Shown in pieces: positions 48,691 to 57,114 of a DNA stretch of 64,000 nucleotides (positions within the stretch are counted from its first letter, which is position 1; every line of letters begins with the position of its first letter). The position numbers and the translations under genes were made by a program. The DNA lies in assembly GCF_021390395.1 (NCBI RefSeq), contig NZ_JAJUWT010000010.1, positions 62,001 to 126,000 of the forward strand, given 5' to 3'. Below the pieces are notes generated by a model. The model was not told the origin of the DNA. It saw only the letters and a list, made by a program, of their open reading frames with translations, and made no database searches. The stretch comes from Saccharothrix sp. S26 (GTDB taxonomy: Bacteria; Actinomycetota; Actinomycetes; Mycobacteriales; Pseudonocardiaceae).

Positions 48691-49386
48691 TCAGACCGCC
48701 AGCATCCGGCGCACCTCCTCGTCGTGCAGCTGCCCGGTGTCGCCGGCGTGCACCACCTCGCCCGCGTCCAGCACGACGAAGCGGTCCGCCAGCCGCACCG
48801 CGAAGTCGAGGTACTGCTCGACCAGCAGCACCGTCAACCCGGCTTCGCGGTGCAGCCGCTCGACGGCCGCCTCGATCTCGTCGATCACCGACGGCTGGAT
48901 GCCCTCCGTCGGCTCGTCCAGCAGCAGCATCCGCGGCCGGGTGATCAACGCCCGCGCGATCGCCAACTGCTGCCGCTGCCCGCCGGACAGGAACCCGGCG
49001 GGCCGCTTGAAGAACTCCCGCAACGCCGGGAACACGTCCAGCGCCTCGTCCACCGCGCCCGGATCGCGGTGCGCCGTCGCCTCCAGCGTCACCTGGAGGT
49101 TCTCCCACACCGTCAACTGCGGGAACGAGACGTGACCCTGCGGCACGTACGCCATGCCCGCGCGGACCCGCTCGTGCGTCGGGGTCCGCGTGATGTCGCG
49201 CCCGTCGAACGCGATCCGGCCGGCCGTGGGCGTGAGCGTGCCCATCACCGTCTTGAGCAACGTCGTCTTGCCCACGCCGTTGCGCCCCATCACGCACACC
49301 AGCGACCCGGCGGGCACCTCCAGGTCCACCCCGAACAGCACCCGCGCCCGCCCGTACGCCGCGTCCACCCCGGACACCGACAGCAT
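48691..49386 (-). CDS. urtE: Urea ABC transporter, ATP-binding subunit UrtE
   Basis: 231 residues, LivF-like ATPase. Walker A GRNGVGKTTL, Q-loop AYVPQGHVSFPQLTVWENL, signature LSGGQRQQLAIARALI, Walker B MLLLDEPTEGIQPSV and switch region VLLVEQYLDF. The GRNGVGKTTLLK...GRIAFDGRDITRTPTHERVRAGMAYVPQGHVSFPQLTV arrangement is typical of UrtE. It is the last gene of the urtABCDE operon on the minus strand. ATG 49386 overlaps the UrtD stop. Its stop lies 22 bases from the convergent stalk-protein gene. Confidence 0.93.
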   Translation of the reverse strand: MLSVSGVDAAYGRARVLFGVDLEVPAGSLVCVMGRNGVGKTTLLKTVMGTLTPTAGRIAFDGRDITRTPTHERVRAGMAYVPQGHVSFPQLTVWENLQVTLEATAHRDPGAVDEALDVFPALREFFKRPAGFLSGGQRQQLAIARALITRPRMLLLDEPTEGIQPSVIDEIEAAVERLHREAGLTVLLVEQYLDFAVRLADRFVVLDAGEVVHAGDTGQLHDEEVRRMLAV

Positions 49387-50135
49387 CACGTCACCGCCTT
49401 CCCCTTGGCCCGGCCCAGGTACACCTCGCGCACCTTCGGGTCCTCCTGCACCTCGGCGACCGAGCCCTCGCGCAGCACGCGGCCCTGGTGCAGCACGGTG
49501 ACCTTGCGCGCGTACTTGCGCAGGAACTCCATGTCGTGCTCGACCACGACCACGGTGTGCGTGGCCGCGATCCGGTGCAGCAGCTCGCCCGTCCGCTCCC
49601 GCTCCGACCGGCTCATCCCCGCCACCGGCTCGTCCAGCAGCAGCAGCCTCGGCCGCTGCACCAGGAGCATCCCGATCTCCAGCCACTGCCGCTGCCCGTG
49701 CGAGAGCACCCCGGCCGGCTTGTCCGCCAACGCCGTCAGGTCGGCCGCCTCCAGCGCCGCCGCCACCGCGTCGGACACACCGCGCCGCCGGCGCAGCAAC
49801 GACCGCAGCGGCAACCGGAAGCTGTCCGCGAGATCCAGGTTCTCCACCACGGTCAGCTCTTCGAACACGGTCGCGGTCTGGAACGTGCGGCCGACGCCCA
49901 GCCGCACGATCCGGTGCTCCCGCCGCCCCACCAGCTCCTGGCCGTCGAACCGCACGCTTCCCGCGGTCGGCTTGGTCAACCCGGTCACCACGTCGATCAA
50001 CGTGGTCTTGCCCGCCCCGTTGGGCCCGATCAGGAACCGCAGCTCGCCCTCCTCGACGGTGAGGTCCAGCCCGTCGATCGCGGCGAAGCCGTCGAACACC
50101 ACGCGCAGCCCGCGCACCTCCAGCAGCGCCGTCAC
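49386..50135 (-). CDS. urtD: Urea ABC transporter, ATP-binding subunit UrtD
   Basis: 249 residues, LivG-like ATPase. Walker A GPNGAGKTTL, Q-loop VGRTFQTATVFEELTVVENL, signature LSHGQRQWLEIGMLL, which keeps the LSHGQ variant usual in UrtD, Walker B LLLLDEPVAGMS and switch His in VVVEHDMEFLRK. GVGRTFQ and the GMSRSERERTGELL sequence are also typical of this subunit. GTG 50135 overlaps the UrtC stop and its stop overlaps UrtE's ATG. Confidence 0.93.
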   Translation of the reverse strand: MTALLEVRGLRVVFDGFAAIDGLDLTVEEGELRFLIGPNGAGKTTLIDVVTGLTKPTAGSVRFDGQELVGRREHRIVRLGVGRTFQTATVFEELTVVENLDLADSFRLPLRSLLRRRRGVSDAVAAALEAADLTALADKPAGVLSHGQRQWLEIGMLLVQRPRLLLLDEPVAGMSRSERERTGELLHRIAATHTVVVVEHDMEFLRKYARKVTVLHQGRVLREGSVAEVQEDPKVREVYLGRAKGKAVT

Positions 50136-51172
50136 GCCACCACCTCCGCGGGCTTGCGGCCCCACCGCAGCCGGGCCGACTCGACCACGCCCGCCAGGCC
50201 CTTCGGCGCGAACACCAGCACCAGCACGAACAGCCCGCCTTGGAGGTACAGCCAGCCCTCGGCGAAGTCCTCGCTGAACACGGTCTTGGCGTAGTTCACC
50301 GCGATCGCACCCGCGATCGCGCCCGCCAGGACGAACCGCCCGCCGACCGCCACGCCGACCAGCAGCTCCAACGACGGCACGATGCCGAGCAGCGCGGGGG
50401 AGATGATGCCGACGACCGGCACGAACAACGCACCCGCCAGGCCCGCCATCACCGCCGAGACGGTGAACGTGATCGTCTTGACCACGGCCGGGTCGTAGCC
50501 GAGGAACCGCACCCGGTCCTCGCCGTCGCGCACCGCGACCAGCAGCCGTCCGAACCGGCTGCGCACCAGCAGCTTCGCCACCAGGAACGTCAGGCCCAGC
50601 ACGAGCGCCGTGATGGCGTACACGGCCCGCTGCCCGTTCGGGTCGGAGAGGTCGAGCCCGAAGAACCGGGTGAAGTTCGTCATCCCGTTCGTGCCGCCGG
50701 TGAGCCCCTGCTGGCCGACCAGCAGGATCACGAACGCCGCCGCCAGCGCCTGGGACAGGATCGCGAAGTACGCGCCCCGCACCCGTTGCCGGAACACGAG
50801 CAGCCCGAGCAGGAACGCCACCAGACCCGGCACGAGCACGACGGCGGCCAGCGCGAACACCGGGTTGCCGAACGGTTCCCACAGCGCGGGCAGCTCCTCG
50901 ACCCCGCTCCACACCATGAAGTCGGGCAACCCGGCCGACCCGGCTTCCTCCAGCTTCAGGTACATCGCCATCGCGTAGCCGCCCAGGCCGAAGAACACGC
51001 CCTGCCCGAGCGTCAGCATCCCGCCCTGGCCCCAGGCCAGCGCGATGCCGACCGCGACGATCGCGAAGCACAGGTACTTCGCCAGCAGCCCGAGGCGGAA
51101 CGGCGACAGCGCCAGCGGCGCCACCGCCAACAGCACCACGCACACCACGAGGGAGACGCGACCCAACGTCAT
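50132..51172 (-). CDS. urtC: Urea ABC transporter, permease subunit UrtC
   Basis: 346 residues, LivM-like permease with about nine to ten helices. Diagnostic segments: LAWGQGGMLTLGQGVFFGLGGYAMAMYLKLE, GGTNGMTNFTRFFGLDL and VRDGEDRVRFLGYDPAVVKTITFTVSA (the EAA-like cytoplasmic loop that contacts the ATPases). The GQGVFFGLGGYAMAMYLKLE stretch separates UrtC from general branched-chain amino-acid permeases. ATG 51172 overlaps the UrtB stop by 4 bases. Confidence 0.92.
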   Translation of the reverse strand: MTLGRVSLVVCVVLLAVAPLALSPFRLGLLAKYLCFAIVAVGIALAWGQGGMLTLGQGVFFGLGGYAMAMYLKLEEAGSAGLPDFMVWSGVEELPALWEPFGNPVFALAAVVLVPGLVAFLLGLLVFRQRVRGAYFAILSQALAAAFVILLVGQQGLTGGTNGMTNFTRFFGLDLSDPNGQRAVYAITALVLGLTFLVAKLLVRSRFGRLLVAVRDGEDRVRFLGYDPAVVKTITFTVSAVMAGLAGALFVPVVGIISPALLGIVPSLELLVGVAVGGRFVLAGAIAGAIAVNYAKTVFSEDFAEGWLYLQGGLFVLVLVFAPKGLAGVVESARLRWGRKPAEVVA

Positions 51173-52044
51173 ACCAACGCCCTCCCCTTCACCACGAACA
51201 TGCCCTGCGGCCGGACCTGGAGGAACGCGACGATCGCCACGAACACCAGCACCTTGGCCAGGCTCGCGTCCGTCCAGAACTCCAGGTAGCCGTTGAGGAA
51301 CCCGAGCGCGACCGCCGCCAGCACCGCCCCGCGCAACTGGCCCAGCCCGCCCGCGACCACGACCAGGAACGCGTCCACGATGTAGAAGGTGCCCAGGCTC
51401 GGGCCGACCGGGCCGACGAGCGTCAACGCGACGCCCGCCACCCCGGCCAGCCCCGAGCCGAGCAGGAACGTGAAGCGGTCCACCCGACCGGTGGCGATGC
51501 CGCTGTACGCGGCCAGCTCCCGGTTCTGCACCACCGCCCGCATCCGGCGGCCGGCGGGCAGCCTGGTCAGGTACAGCCACACCCCGACCACGCACAGCAC
51601 GGCCAGCGCGATGATGAACACCCGGTTGTGGGGCAGGCGGACGCCGAGCACGTCGACGCCGCCCACCAGCCAGCCCGGAGCCGTGACCTGCACGTTGGGC
51701 GCGCCGAAGAGGTCGCGCGCGAGCTGTTGCAGCACCAGGCTCACGCCCCAGGTCAGCAGCAGCGTGTCCAGCGGGCGGCCGTAGAACCGCCGGATCAGCG
51801 CCCACTCCAGCAGCAGCCCCATCGCCCCGGCCACGGCGAACGCGACCGGCAGGGCGATGAGGAACGACTGGCTGGTCAGGCCCTGCAACAGGTACGCGGT
51901 GTAGGCGCCCGCCATGATGAACTCGCCGTGCGCCATGTTGATCACGCCCATCTGGCCGAACGTGAACGTCAGCCCGAGCGCGATGAGCAGCAGCACCGCC
52001 GCGATGCTCAGCCCGATGGGCAGCTGGTTCGCCAGCGCGCCCAT
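51169..52044 (-). CDS. urtB: Urea ABC transporter, permease subunit UrtB
   Basis: 291 residues, LivH-like permease. It begins NQLPIGLSIAAVLLLIALGLTFTFGQMGVINMAHGEFIMAGAYTAYLLQ, the usual UrtB/LivH start. The coupling loop is GRRMRAVVQNRELAAYSGIATGRVDRFTF. GSGLAGVAGVALTLVGPVGPSLGTFYIVDAFLVVVAGGLGQLRG is close to the UrtB consensus. ATG 52044 overlaps the UrtA stop. It pairs with UrtC to make the channel. Confidence 0.92.
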   Translation of the reverse strand: MGALANQLPIGLSIAAVLLLIALGLTFTFGQMGVINMAHGEFIMAGAYTAYLLQGLTSQSFLIALPVAFAVAGAMGLLLEWALIRRFYGRPLDTLLLTWGVSLVLQQLARDLFGAPNVQVTAPGWLVGGVDVLGVRLPHNRVFIIALAVLCVVGVWLYLTRLPAGRRMRAVVQNRELAAYSGIATGRVDRFTFLLGSGLAGVAGVALTLVGPVGPSLGTFYIVDAFLVVVAGGLGQLRGAVLAAVALGFLNGYLEFWTDASLAKVLVFVAIVAFLQVRPQGMFVVKGRALV

Positions 52045-53276
52045 CAGCCGAGCCCGCCCGCCCAGTCGTAGCTCTTCAGGTACGGGTCCGGCTTGATCGG
52101 GCCGGGGGAGGACCAGACCTCCTTGATCTGGCCGTCGGCCTGCACCAGGCCGATCCGCGCGGTCTTGGCCACGTGCTGGTTCTCGCCGTCGATGGTGGTG
52201 GTGCCCTCGGGCGCCTCGATCGTGATGCCGCCCGCGGCCTTGCGCACCGCCTCGACCTCGGTCGTGCCCGCCTTCTTCACCGCTTCGGCCCACAGGTGCA
52301 CGGCGTTGTAGCCGGCCTCCATCGGGTCCGACGTCACCTTGTCCGCGCCGTACTTGGCCTTGAACGCCTTGACGAAAGCGTCGTTCGCGGGCGTCGTGGT
52401 GGTCTGGTAGTAGTTCCACGCCACCAGGTGCCCGGCGACGTTCTCCGGACCGATGCCCTTGACCTCCTCCTCGGCGACGCTCACCGACACCACCGGCGTG
52501 GTCTGCGGCGTGATGCCGGAACCGCGCAGCTGCTTGAAGAACGCCACGTTGCTGTCGCCGTTGAGGGTGTTGAACACCGCGTCGGGCTTGGCGTCGGCGA
52601 TCTTGTTGACCAGCGTGCTGTACTCGGTGTGGCCCAGCGGCGTGTACTCCTCGCCCAGCACCTCGATGCCCTTGGCGGCGGCGTACGCCTTGATGATCTT
52701 GTTGGCGGTGCGCGGGAACACGTAGTCGCTGCCCACCAGGAACATCTTCTTCTTGCCCTGCGAGGCCAGGTAGTCCAGCGCGGGCACGATCTGCTGGTTC
52801 GTCGTCGCGCCGGTGTAGAAGATGTACGGCGAGCTCTCCAGGCCCTCGTACTGCACCGGGTACCACAGCAACGCCTTGTTGCGCTCGAACACCGGCAGCA
52901 TCGCCTTGCGGCTGGCCGAGGTCCAGCCGCCGAACACCGTCGCCACCTTGTCCTGCGAGATCAGCTTCTGCGCCTTCTCGGCGAACGTGGGCCAGTCCGA
53001 CGCGCCGTCCTCGGTGACCGGGACGACCTTCTTGCCCAGCACGCCGCCCTTGGCGTTGATCTCCTCGATGGCCAGCAGCTCCGCGTCGCGCACGGTCACC
53101 TCGCTGATGGCCATCGTGCCGCTCAACGAGTGCAGGATGCCGACCTTGATCTCGTCACCGGAGGCCCCCGCGGCGCCTCCCGGCTCGTCGACGCAGGCCG
53201 TGGCGAGCAGGGCGGGCAGCAGGAGGGCGAGCAGACCGCGCTGGAAGGTCCTGGGGCGGGGGGTTCTGGAACGCAC
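52044..53276 (-). CDS. urtA: Urea ABC transporter, substrate-binding lipoprotein UrtA
   Basis: 410 residues, first gene of the operon. Lipoprotein signal [19 protein letters not shown], then the type-I binding fold starting [36 protein letters not shown], which is the UrtA-type N-terminus. [48 protein letters not shown] matches the urea/short-amide binding proteins rather than LivK. Start GTG 53276 has AGGAG 7 bases upstream. The system imports urea for use as nitrogen; no urease genes lie in the window. The divergent promoter region (53277-53536) is shared with the DUF418 gene and holds an inverted repeat (53361-53383). Confidence 0.94.
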   Translation of the reverse strand: MRSRTPRPRTFQRGLLALLLPALLATACVDEPGGAAGASGDEIKVGILHSLSGTMAISEVTVRDAELLAIEEINAKGGVLGKKVVPVTEDGASDWPTFAEKAQKLISQDKVATVFGGWTSASRKAMLPVFERNKALLWYPVQYEGLESSPYIFYTGATTNQQIVPALDYLASQGKKKMFLVGSDYVFPRTANKIIKAYAAAKGIEVLGEEYTPLGHTEYSTLVNKIADAKPDAVFNTLNGDSNVAFFKQLRGSGITPQTTPVVSVSVAEEEVKGIGPENVAGHLVAWNYYQTTTTPANDAFVKAFKAKYGADKVTSDPMEAGYNAVHLWAEAVKKAGTTEVEAVRKAAGGITIEAPEGTTTIDGENQHVAKTARIGLVQADGQIKEVWSSPGPIKPDPYLKSYDWAGGLG

Positions 53277-53360
53277 CGGCGGCTCCTTTCGAGCAGGTGG
53301 AACCGAGAAGCTATGAACCGCGTGTTGCGTGCCGGGCGCGCAGGGTTACGTTCGTGTGGC

Positions 53361-53383
53361 CAAGTGCGCACGGTATGCACTTG
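53361..53383. promoter_or_regulatory. Inverted repeat CAAGTGC-N9-GCACTTG upstream of the urea importer operon
   Basis: Perfect 7-bp arms, 85 bases upstream of the urtA start and 154 bases before the DUF418 gene. A nitrogen-control site is possible, but the repeat does not match the GlnR consensus I know (GTnAC-N6-GnAAC). Confidence 0.4.
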
Positions 53384-53536
53384 TGACCTGGCCGGCTCAC
53401 CTTGCGCGGTCGCCGTGTCATCCGTTCGGCCGCCGGTGTCGTCCGAAGGTGCGACATCGCCGGGCACCTTCGACCGACGACCGCGAACCGCCTCTCGTCC
53501 TACGTTCGGTGGCGAGCTGTCAGGGGGAGGAAGGTC

Positions 53537-54679
53537 ATGGGTGGACGGATCGCGGCACTGGACGTGCTGCGCGGGGTGGCGATCCTGGGCACGTTCGGGA
53601 CCAACGTGTGGGTCTTCACGCACCCGCAAGGGGTGCTGGGGTTCCTGGCCGGGTTCGGCGGGGGCGCGGGCGACACCGTGACGGCGTTGCTCCAGATGAT
53701 TTCCAACGGCAAGTTCCTCGGGCTGTTGTCGATCCTGTTCGGGATCGGCCTGGCGATCCAGCACCGTTCCGCCGAACGGCGGGGGCTGCGCTGGCCCGGC
53801 TGGTACCTGTGGCGCTCGGCGCTGCTGTTGTTCGAGGGCTTGCTGCACTACGTGCTGGTCTTCGAGTTCGACGTGCTGATGTTCTACGCGGTGGTGTCCG
53901 TGCTGGTCGCCTTCCTCGTGGGCCGCAGCGCGCGTGTGCGGGTCGGCTGGATGGTCGCCACGGGCGCGCTGAACCTGGCGCTCGTCGGGTTGATCACGGT
54001 GGGGCTGCTGGTCGGTGACGCGACCGTCGGCGAGCCGGGGTTCGTGCCGTCCGGGGACGGCTGGTGGGACGGGGTGCGGGACCGGGTCGAGCACTTCGCG
54101 CTGTTCCGCGCCGAGGGGTTCCTGGTGCTGCCGTTGAGCACCCTGCTGTTCCTGGCCGGTGCGTGGCTGTTCGAGGCCGGGGCGTTGGAGGACTCCGCGC
54201 GGGGTGCGCGGATCCGGCGGCGGCTGGTGGTGTGGGGGTTGGGCGTCGGCGTGCCGCTCAACGTCGCCACCACGCTGGCCGGGCGGGAGTGGTTCGCCGT
54301 CGACCGGTACGTGTGCGCGCCGCTGGTCGCGTTCGGGCTGCTCGGCGCCATCACCGCGCTGGTGCACCGGGTGCGGGCCGAGGCCGGGCCGGTGCGCCGG
54401 GGTCTCACGGCGGTCGGCCGGTCGGCGTTGAGCTGCTACATCGCGCAGAACGTGCTCGCCTCCGCGCTGTGCTACCAGTGGGGACTCGGCCTGGCGCGAC
54501 GGTGGGGGCACCTCGGCCCGTGGTTCACCGCCGGCGTGTGGCTGGTGGTCGCCGTGCTGCTGGTGGCGGGCGCGTCGTGGTGGATGCGGCGGTTCCAGCG
54601 TGGGCCCGTGGAGGCGCTGTGGGACAGGGCTTACCGTGCGCCACAACGACGTGCGGCGGCCAATACGCTGCGGGCATGA
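53537..54679 (+). CDS. DUF418-family membrane protein
   Basis: 380 residues with about nine to ten helices. The N-terminal GGRIAALDVLRGVAILGTFGTNVWVF is the DUF418 hallmark (RxxxLDxLRGxAxLG), followed by a helix with GKFLGLLSILFGIGLAIQHRSAERRG. The C-terminal part (GLTAVGRSALSCYIAQNVLASALCYQWGLGL, then WWMRRFQRGPVEALWDRAYRA) fits the family's last segment. These proteins are distantly like acyltransferase-3 membrane enzymes, but their role is unknown. ATG 53537 follows a GGGGGAGGAAGG site. Its stop overlaps the LysR ATG (ATGA). Confidence 0.87.
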   Translation: MGGRIAALDVLRGVAILGTFGTNVWVFTHPQGVLGFLAGFGGGAGDTVTALLQMISNGKFLGLLSILFGIGLAIQHRSAERRGLRWPGWYLWRSALLLFEGLLHYVLVFEFDVLMFYAVVSVLVAFLVGRSARVRVGWMVATGALNLALVGLITVGLLVGDATVGEPGFVPSGDGWWDGVRDRVEHFALFRAEGFLVLPLSTLLFLAGAWLFEAGALEDSARGARIRRRLVVWGLGVGVPLNVATTLAGREWFAVDRYVCAPLVAFGLLGAITALVHRVRAEAGPVRRGLTAVGRSALSCYIAQNVLASALCYQWGLGLARRWGHLGPWFTAGVWLVVAVLLVAGASWWMRRFQRGPVEALWDRAYRAPQRRAAANTLRA

Positions 54680-55572
54680 GTCCTCTCGACGTCGACACGA
54701 GGGTGCTGCGGTACTTCGTGGCCGTGGCCGAGCGGTTGAGCTTCACCGCGGCCGCGCGCGACCTGTACGTCTCGCAGCCCGCGTTGAGCAGGCAGGTCCG
54801 GCAGCTCGAGGCGGAGCTGGGCGTCGAGCTGTTCGTGCGGACCGGCCGGGAGATCCGGTTGACCGCGGCGGGCGGCGAGCTGCTGCCGCTGGCGCGCGCG
54901 GCGGTGGCCGGCTGGCGGGACGCGGTGCGGGTGGCGCGGTCGACGGCGGCGGCCGAGGCGAACGTGCTGCGGGTCGGGTTCGTCGCGTCGGGTGGGGGCA
55001 GCGTGGCGCGGCGGGCGCGGTCGGCGTTCGCCGCGCGGCGGCCCGACGTGACGATCGAGCCGAAGCGGTGCGACTGGGGCGGCGAGCCGGACGCCCTGCG
55101 GCAAGGGCTGGTCGACGTGGCGTTCGTGTGGCTGCCCGCGGACACCGACGGCCTGCGCGCCCGGGTGGTGGCGACCGAGCCGCGGTACGTCGCCCTGGCC
55201 CGCGACCACCCGTTGACGGCACGGGAGTCGCTGGTCATCGGGGACCTGCGCGACGAGCCGTTGATGTGGACGCGCAAGGCGCCGAAGCAGTGGGTGGACT
55301 GGTGGGCGGTGAACCCGCGGCCGGACGGCGGCGAACCCGTGTGGGGACCGGAGAACGACAACGCGGACGAGATGCTGGAGCACGTCGCGAGCGGTGCGGC
55401 GGTGTGCCTGGGACCCGAGTCCATGGCCGAGTACTACGCCCACCCCGACCTGGCGTGGCGGCCGGTCACGGACATCGAGCCGCTGCGGATCGCGGTCGCC
55501 TGGGCCGCGGAGCACCCGAGCCCGCTGGTGCGCGCGTTCGTGGAGACGACCGCGAGGGTGGGCGACCGGTAG
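54676..55572 (+). CDS. LysR-family transcriptional regulator
   Basis: 298 residues. N-terminal helix-turn-helix: LRYFVAVAERLSFTAAARDLYVSQPALSRQVRQLEAELGVELFVRTGREIRLTAAG, a textbook LysR start. The effector domain follows (VLRVGFVASGGGSVARRARSAFAARRPDVTIEPKRCDWGG, then VDVAFVWLPADTDGL), of the type binding small organic ligands. It is coupled by a 4-base overlap to the DUF418 gene, unlike most LysR genes, which are divergent from their target. It may therefore regulate its own operon or the frameshifted gene downstream. Confidence 0.92.
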   Translation: MSPLDVDTRVLRYFVAVAERLSFTAAARDLYVSQPALSRQVRQLEAELGVELFVRTGREIRLTAAGGELLPLARAAVAGWRDAVRVARSTAAAEANVLRVGFVASGGGSVARRARSAFAARRPDVTIEPKRCDWGGEPDALRQGLVDVAFVWLPADTDGLRARVVATEPRYVALARDHPLTARESLVIGDLRDEPLMWTRKAPKQWVDWWAVNPRPDGGEPVWGPENDNADEMLEHVASGAAVCLGPESMAEYYAHPDLAWRPVTDIEPLRIAVAWAAEHPSPLVRAFVETTARVGDR

Positions 55573-55646
55573 CCGGTGCCGCGAAACGCTGTTGTCGTTC
55601 CGGTCGACGGACTGGGGGTGCCGTGGTGTCACAGCAGTAGCCGGTC

Positions 55647-56463
55647 GTGCGGGACGTGCCGGCCGACGCGACCGGGCGGTTCGCGGACCTCGTCCGGTCC
55701 GCCGGGCGCGCTCGCGACCCCCGACTGGACGGTGGCCGACACGACGGCGCACGTCGTGGCCATCGCCTCGATCTGCACCACCCTGCTCGCGCCCGACGGC
55801 GGCGAGGTGGCCGACCCGGCGCCGGCCGCGCGCATCCCCACCGTCACGGTGGAGACCGTCGTCGAGCTGAACGACCTGGCCCTGCGTCGCTTCACCCAGC
55901 GCGACCCGGTCGTGCTGGCGGCCGTGCTGCGGTCGATGGTCGACTCGGTGCTGGAGGTGACCGACGGGACCGACCCCGAGCGGACCGTGCCGTGGCTGGG
56001 CGCGTCCCGGGTGCCGGTCGCGGGCGTGCTCGCGCACCTGGTCAACGAACTGCTCGTGCACGGCAGGGACGTCGCCCGCGGCATCGGCGGCGTGCTCGAC
56101 GGCCGACCGCCCGACGACCGCCGCACCGCCGTGGCGTTCCGCTCCCGCCACACCACCCCGGTGACGATCGTCCTGCACCGGGGCCGGGCCTGGGCCGAGG
56201 ACCCCGGCGGCCCGGTCGACGTGCGCCTGGCGTTCGACCCGGCCGTGCTCAACCTGGTCCTGTTCGGCCGGGTGGGCCGGGTGCGCGCGGCGCTGACGGG
56301 GAAGCCGCGCGTCAGCGGGCGGCGGCCGTGGCTGCTGCCCGCCTTCCTGCGCACCGTCCGCCTGCCGACGAACTCCGTGCCCAGGTCGGCGGGTCAGCCG
56401 AGCGGCCGGACCCGCCAGACCCGGTCGTTGCCCTCGGAGGTCTTGTCGGAGTGCACCGCGTAG
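55647..56463 (+). pseudogene. Mycothiol-dependent maleylpyruvate isomerase/DinB-like protein, frameshifted near the N-terminus
   Basis: The first helix, RDVPADATGRFADLVRSAG, is readable from GTG 55647 in one frame. The following PDWTVADTTAHVVAIASICTTLL, which holds the family's PxWTVxDxxAH metal-site motif, continues in the frame that opens at 55576. The two frames join near 55700-55720, so an indel has occurred. The rest looks intact: LVNELLVHGRDVARGIG (second His motif) and a C-terminal domain with TIVLHRGRAWAEDPGG and FDPAVLNLVLFGR. Family members use mycothiol or act as metal-dependent DinB-like proteins. The last 70 bases run opposite the 3' end of the next gene. Read as one frame it would be 55576-56463 (295 residues) with an unnatural N-terminus. 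Confidence 0.65.
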
Positions 56464-56897
56464 TCGGTCCCGTAGAGGTACTCGCCCTTCGCACCGCCGT
56501 CGGCGAGCGCGTACCGCCAGCCGCCCAGGGCGGGGATGCGGGTGAAGCGGGCGTTCCTGTCCGTGCACTCGATGTAGATGATGGTGTAGAGGTTGTCGTG
56601 GAAGTTCTTGGCACCGATGCACACGTCGTACGCGCGACTCTTGATCAGGTAGTACTTGTTCTCCGGTCGGAAGACGTCGTGGACCTGGGGTGCCGCGGCG
56701 GAACCGGTCAGGCAGGTCTTCATGTCGGGCGTGTAGTTGCCGGCCGCCGCCTTCTCCGGCGTGGCGCACTTGGACCGGCCGAAGTTGTAGAACTGGCCCA
56801 CCTCGACCTGGTCGGCGGCGCCGGCGGGCGCGGTCAGGACGGACAGCAGCGCGACGGCCACCGCGCCGATCACGGTCCCTCGATCGAGCTTGCGCAT
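56394..56897 (-). CDS. Secreted hypothetical protein with four cysteines
   Basis: 167 residues. ATG 56897 has GGAAGGGG about 8 bases upstream and begins a signal peptide (RKLDRGTVIGAVAVALLSVL, ending APAGA). The mature part has exactly four cysteines (GRSKCATPE, MKTCLTG, YDVCIGAK, YIECTDRN), probably two disulphides. Short strands such as YYLIKSRAYDV, YTIIYIECTD and GWRYALADGGAKGEYLYG suggest a beta-trefoil- or lectin-like fold. No family is recognised. The frame extends to 57104, but that part is Arg/Pro-rich. Its 3' end overlaps the convergent damaged isomerase-like gene. Confidence 0.72.
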   Translation of the reverse strand: MRKLDRGTVIGAVAVALLSVLTAPAGAADQVEVGQFYNFGRSKCATPEKAAAGNYTPDMKTCLTGSAAAPQVHDVFRPENKYYLIKSRAYDVCIGAKNFHDNLYTIIYIECTDRNARFTRIPALGGWRYALADGGAKGEYLYGTDYAVHSDKTSEGNDRVWRVRPLG

Positions 56898-57060
56898 CAG
56901 GCGGACCCCTTCCGTGCGTTTCCGCCGGGGTCGCCCGCTCCCGCGAGTCGAGACGTGCCGGGTGAGGGTTTCCCACGGTGGGATGACCCGGTGCACCCGC
57001 GCAGGTGGTGGCCGCGGCTGAGCCGGTGACCGACCGCCACGGGGTCGCCGGCTGACGCAC

Positions 57061-57099
57061 GACCGCCCCGCCGAGGACGCGAGCCTCGGCGGGGCGGTC
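57061..57099 (-). terminator. Terminator hairpin of the discoidin/beta-helix gene
   Basis: GACCGCCCCGCCGAGG and CCTCGGCGGGGCGGTC, perfect 16-bp arms with a 7-base loop, 15 bases beyond the stop at 57115. Confidence 0.88.
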
Positions 57100-57114
57100 G
57101 TCACGCGATGTTCG

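Noticed and set aside
53277..53536. GlnR box upstream of urtA
   Set aside because: I could not find a convincing GTnAC-N6-GnAAC pair; only a different inverted repeat is present.
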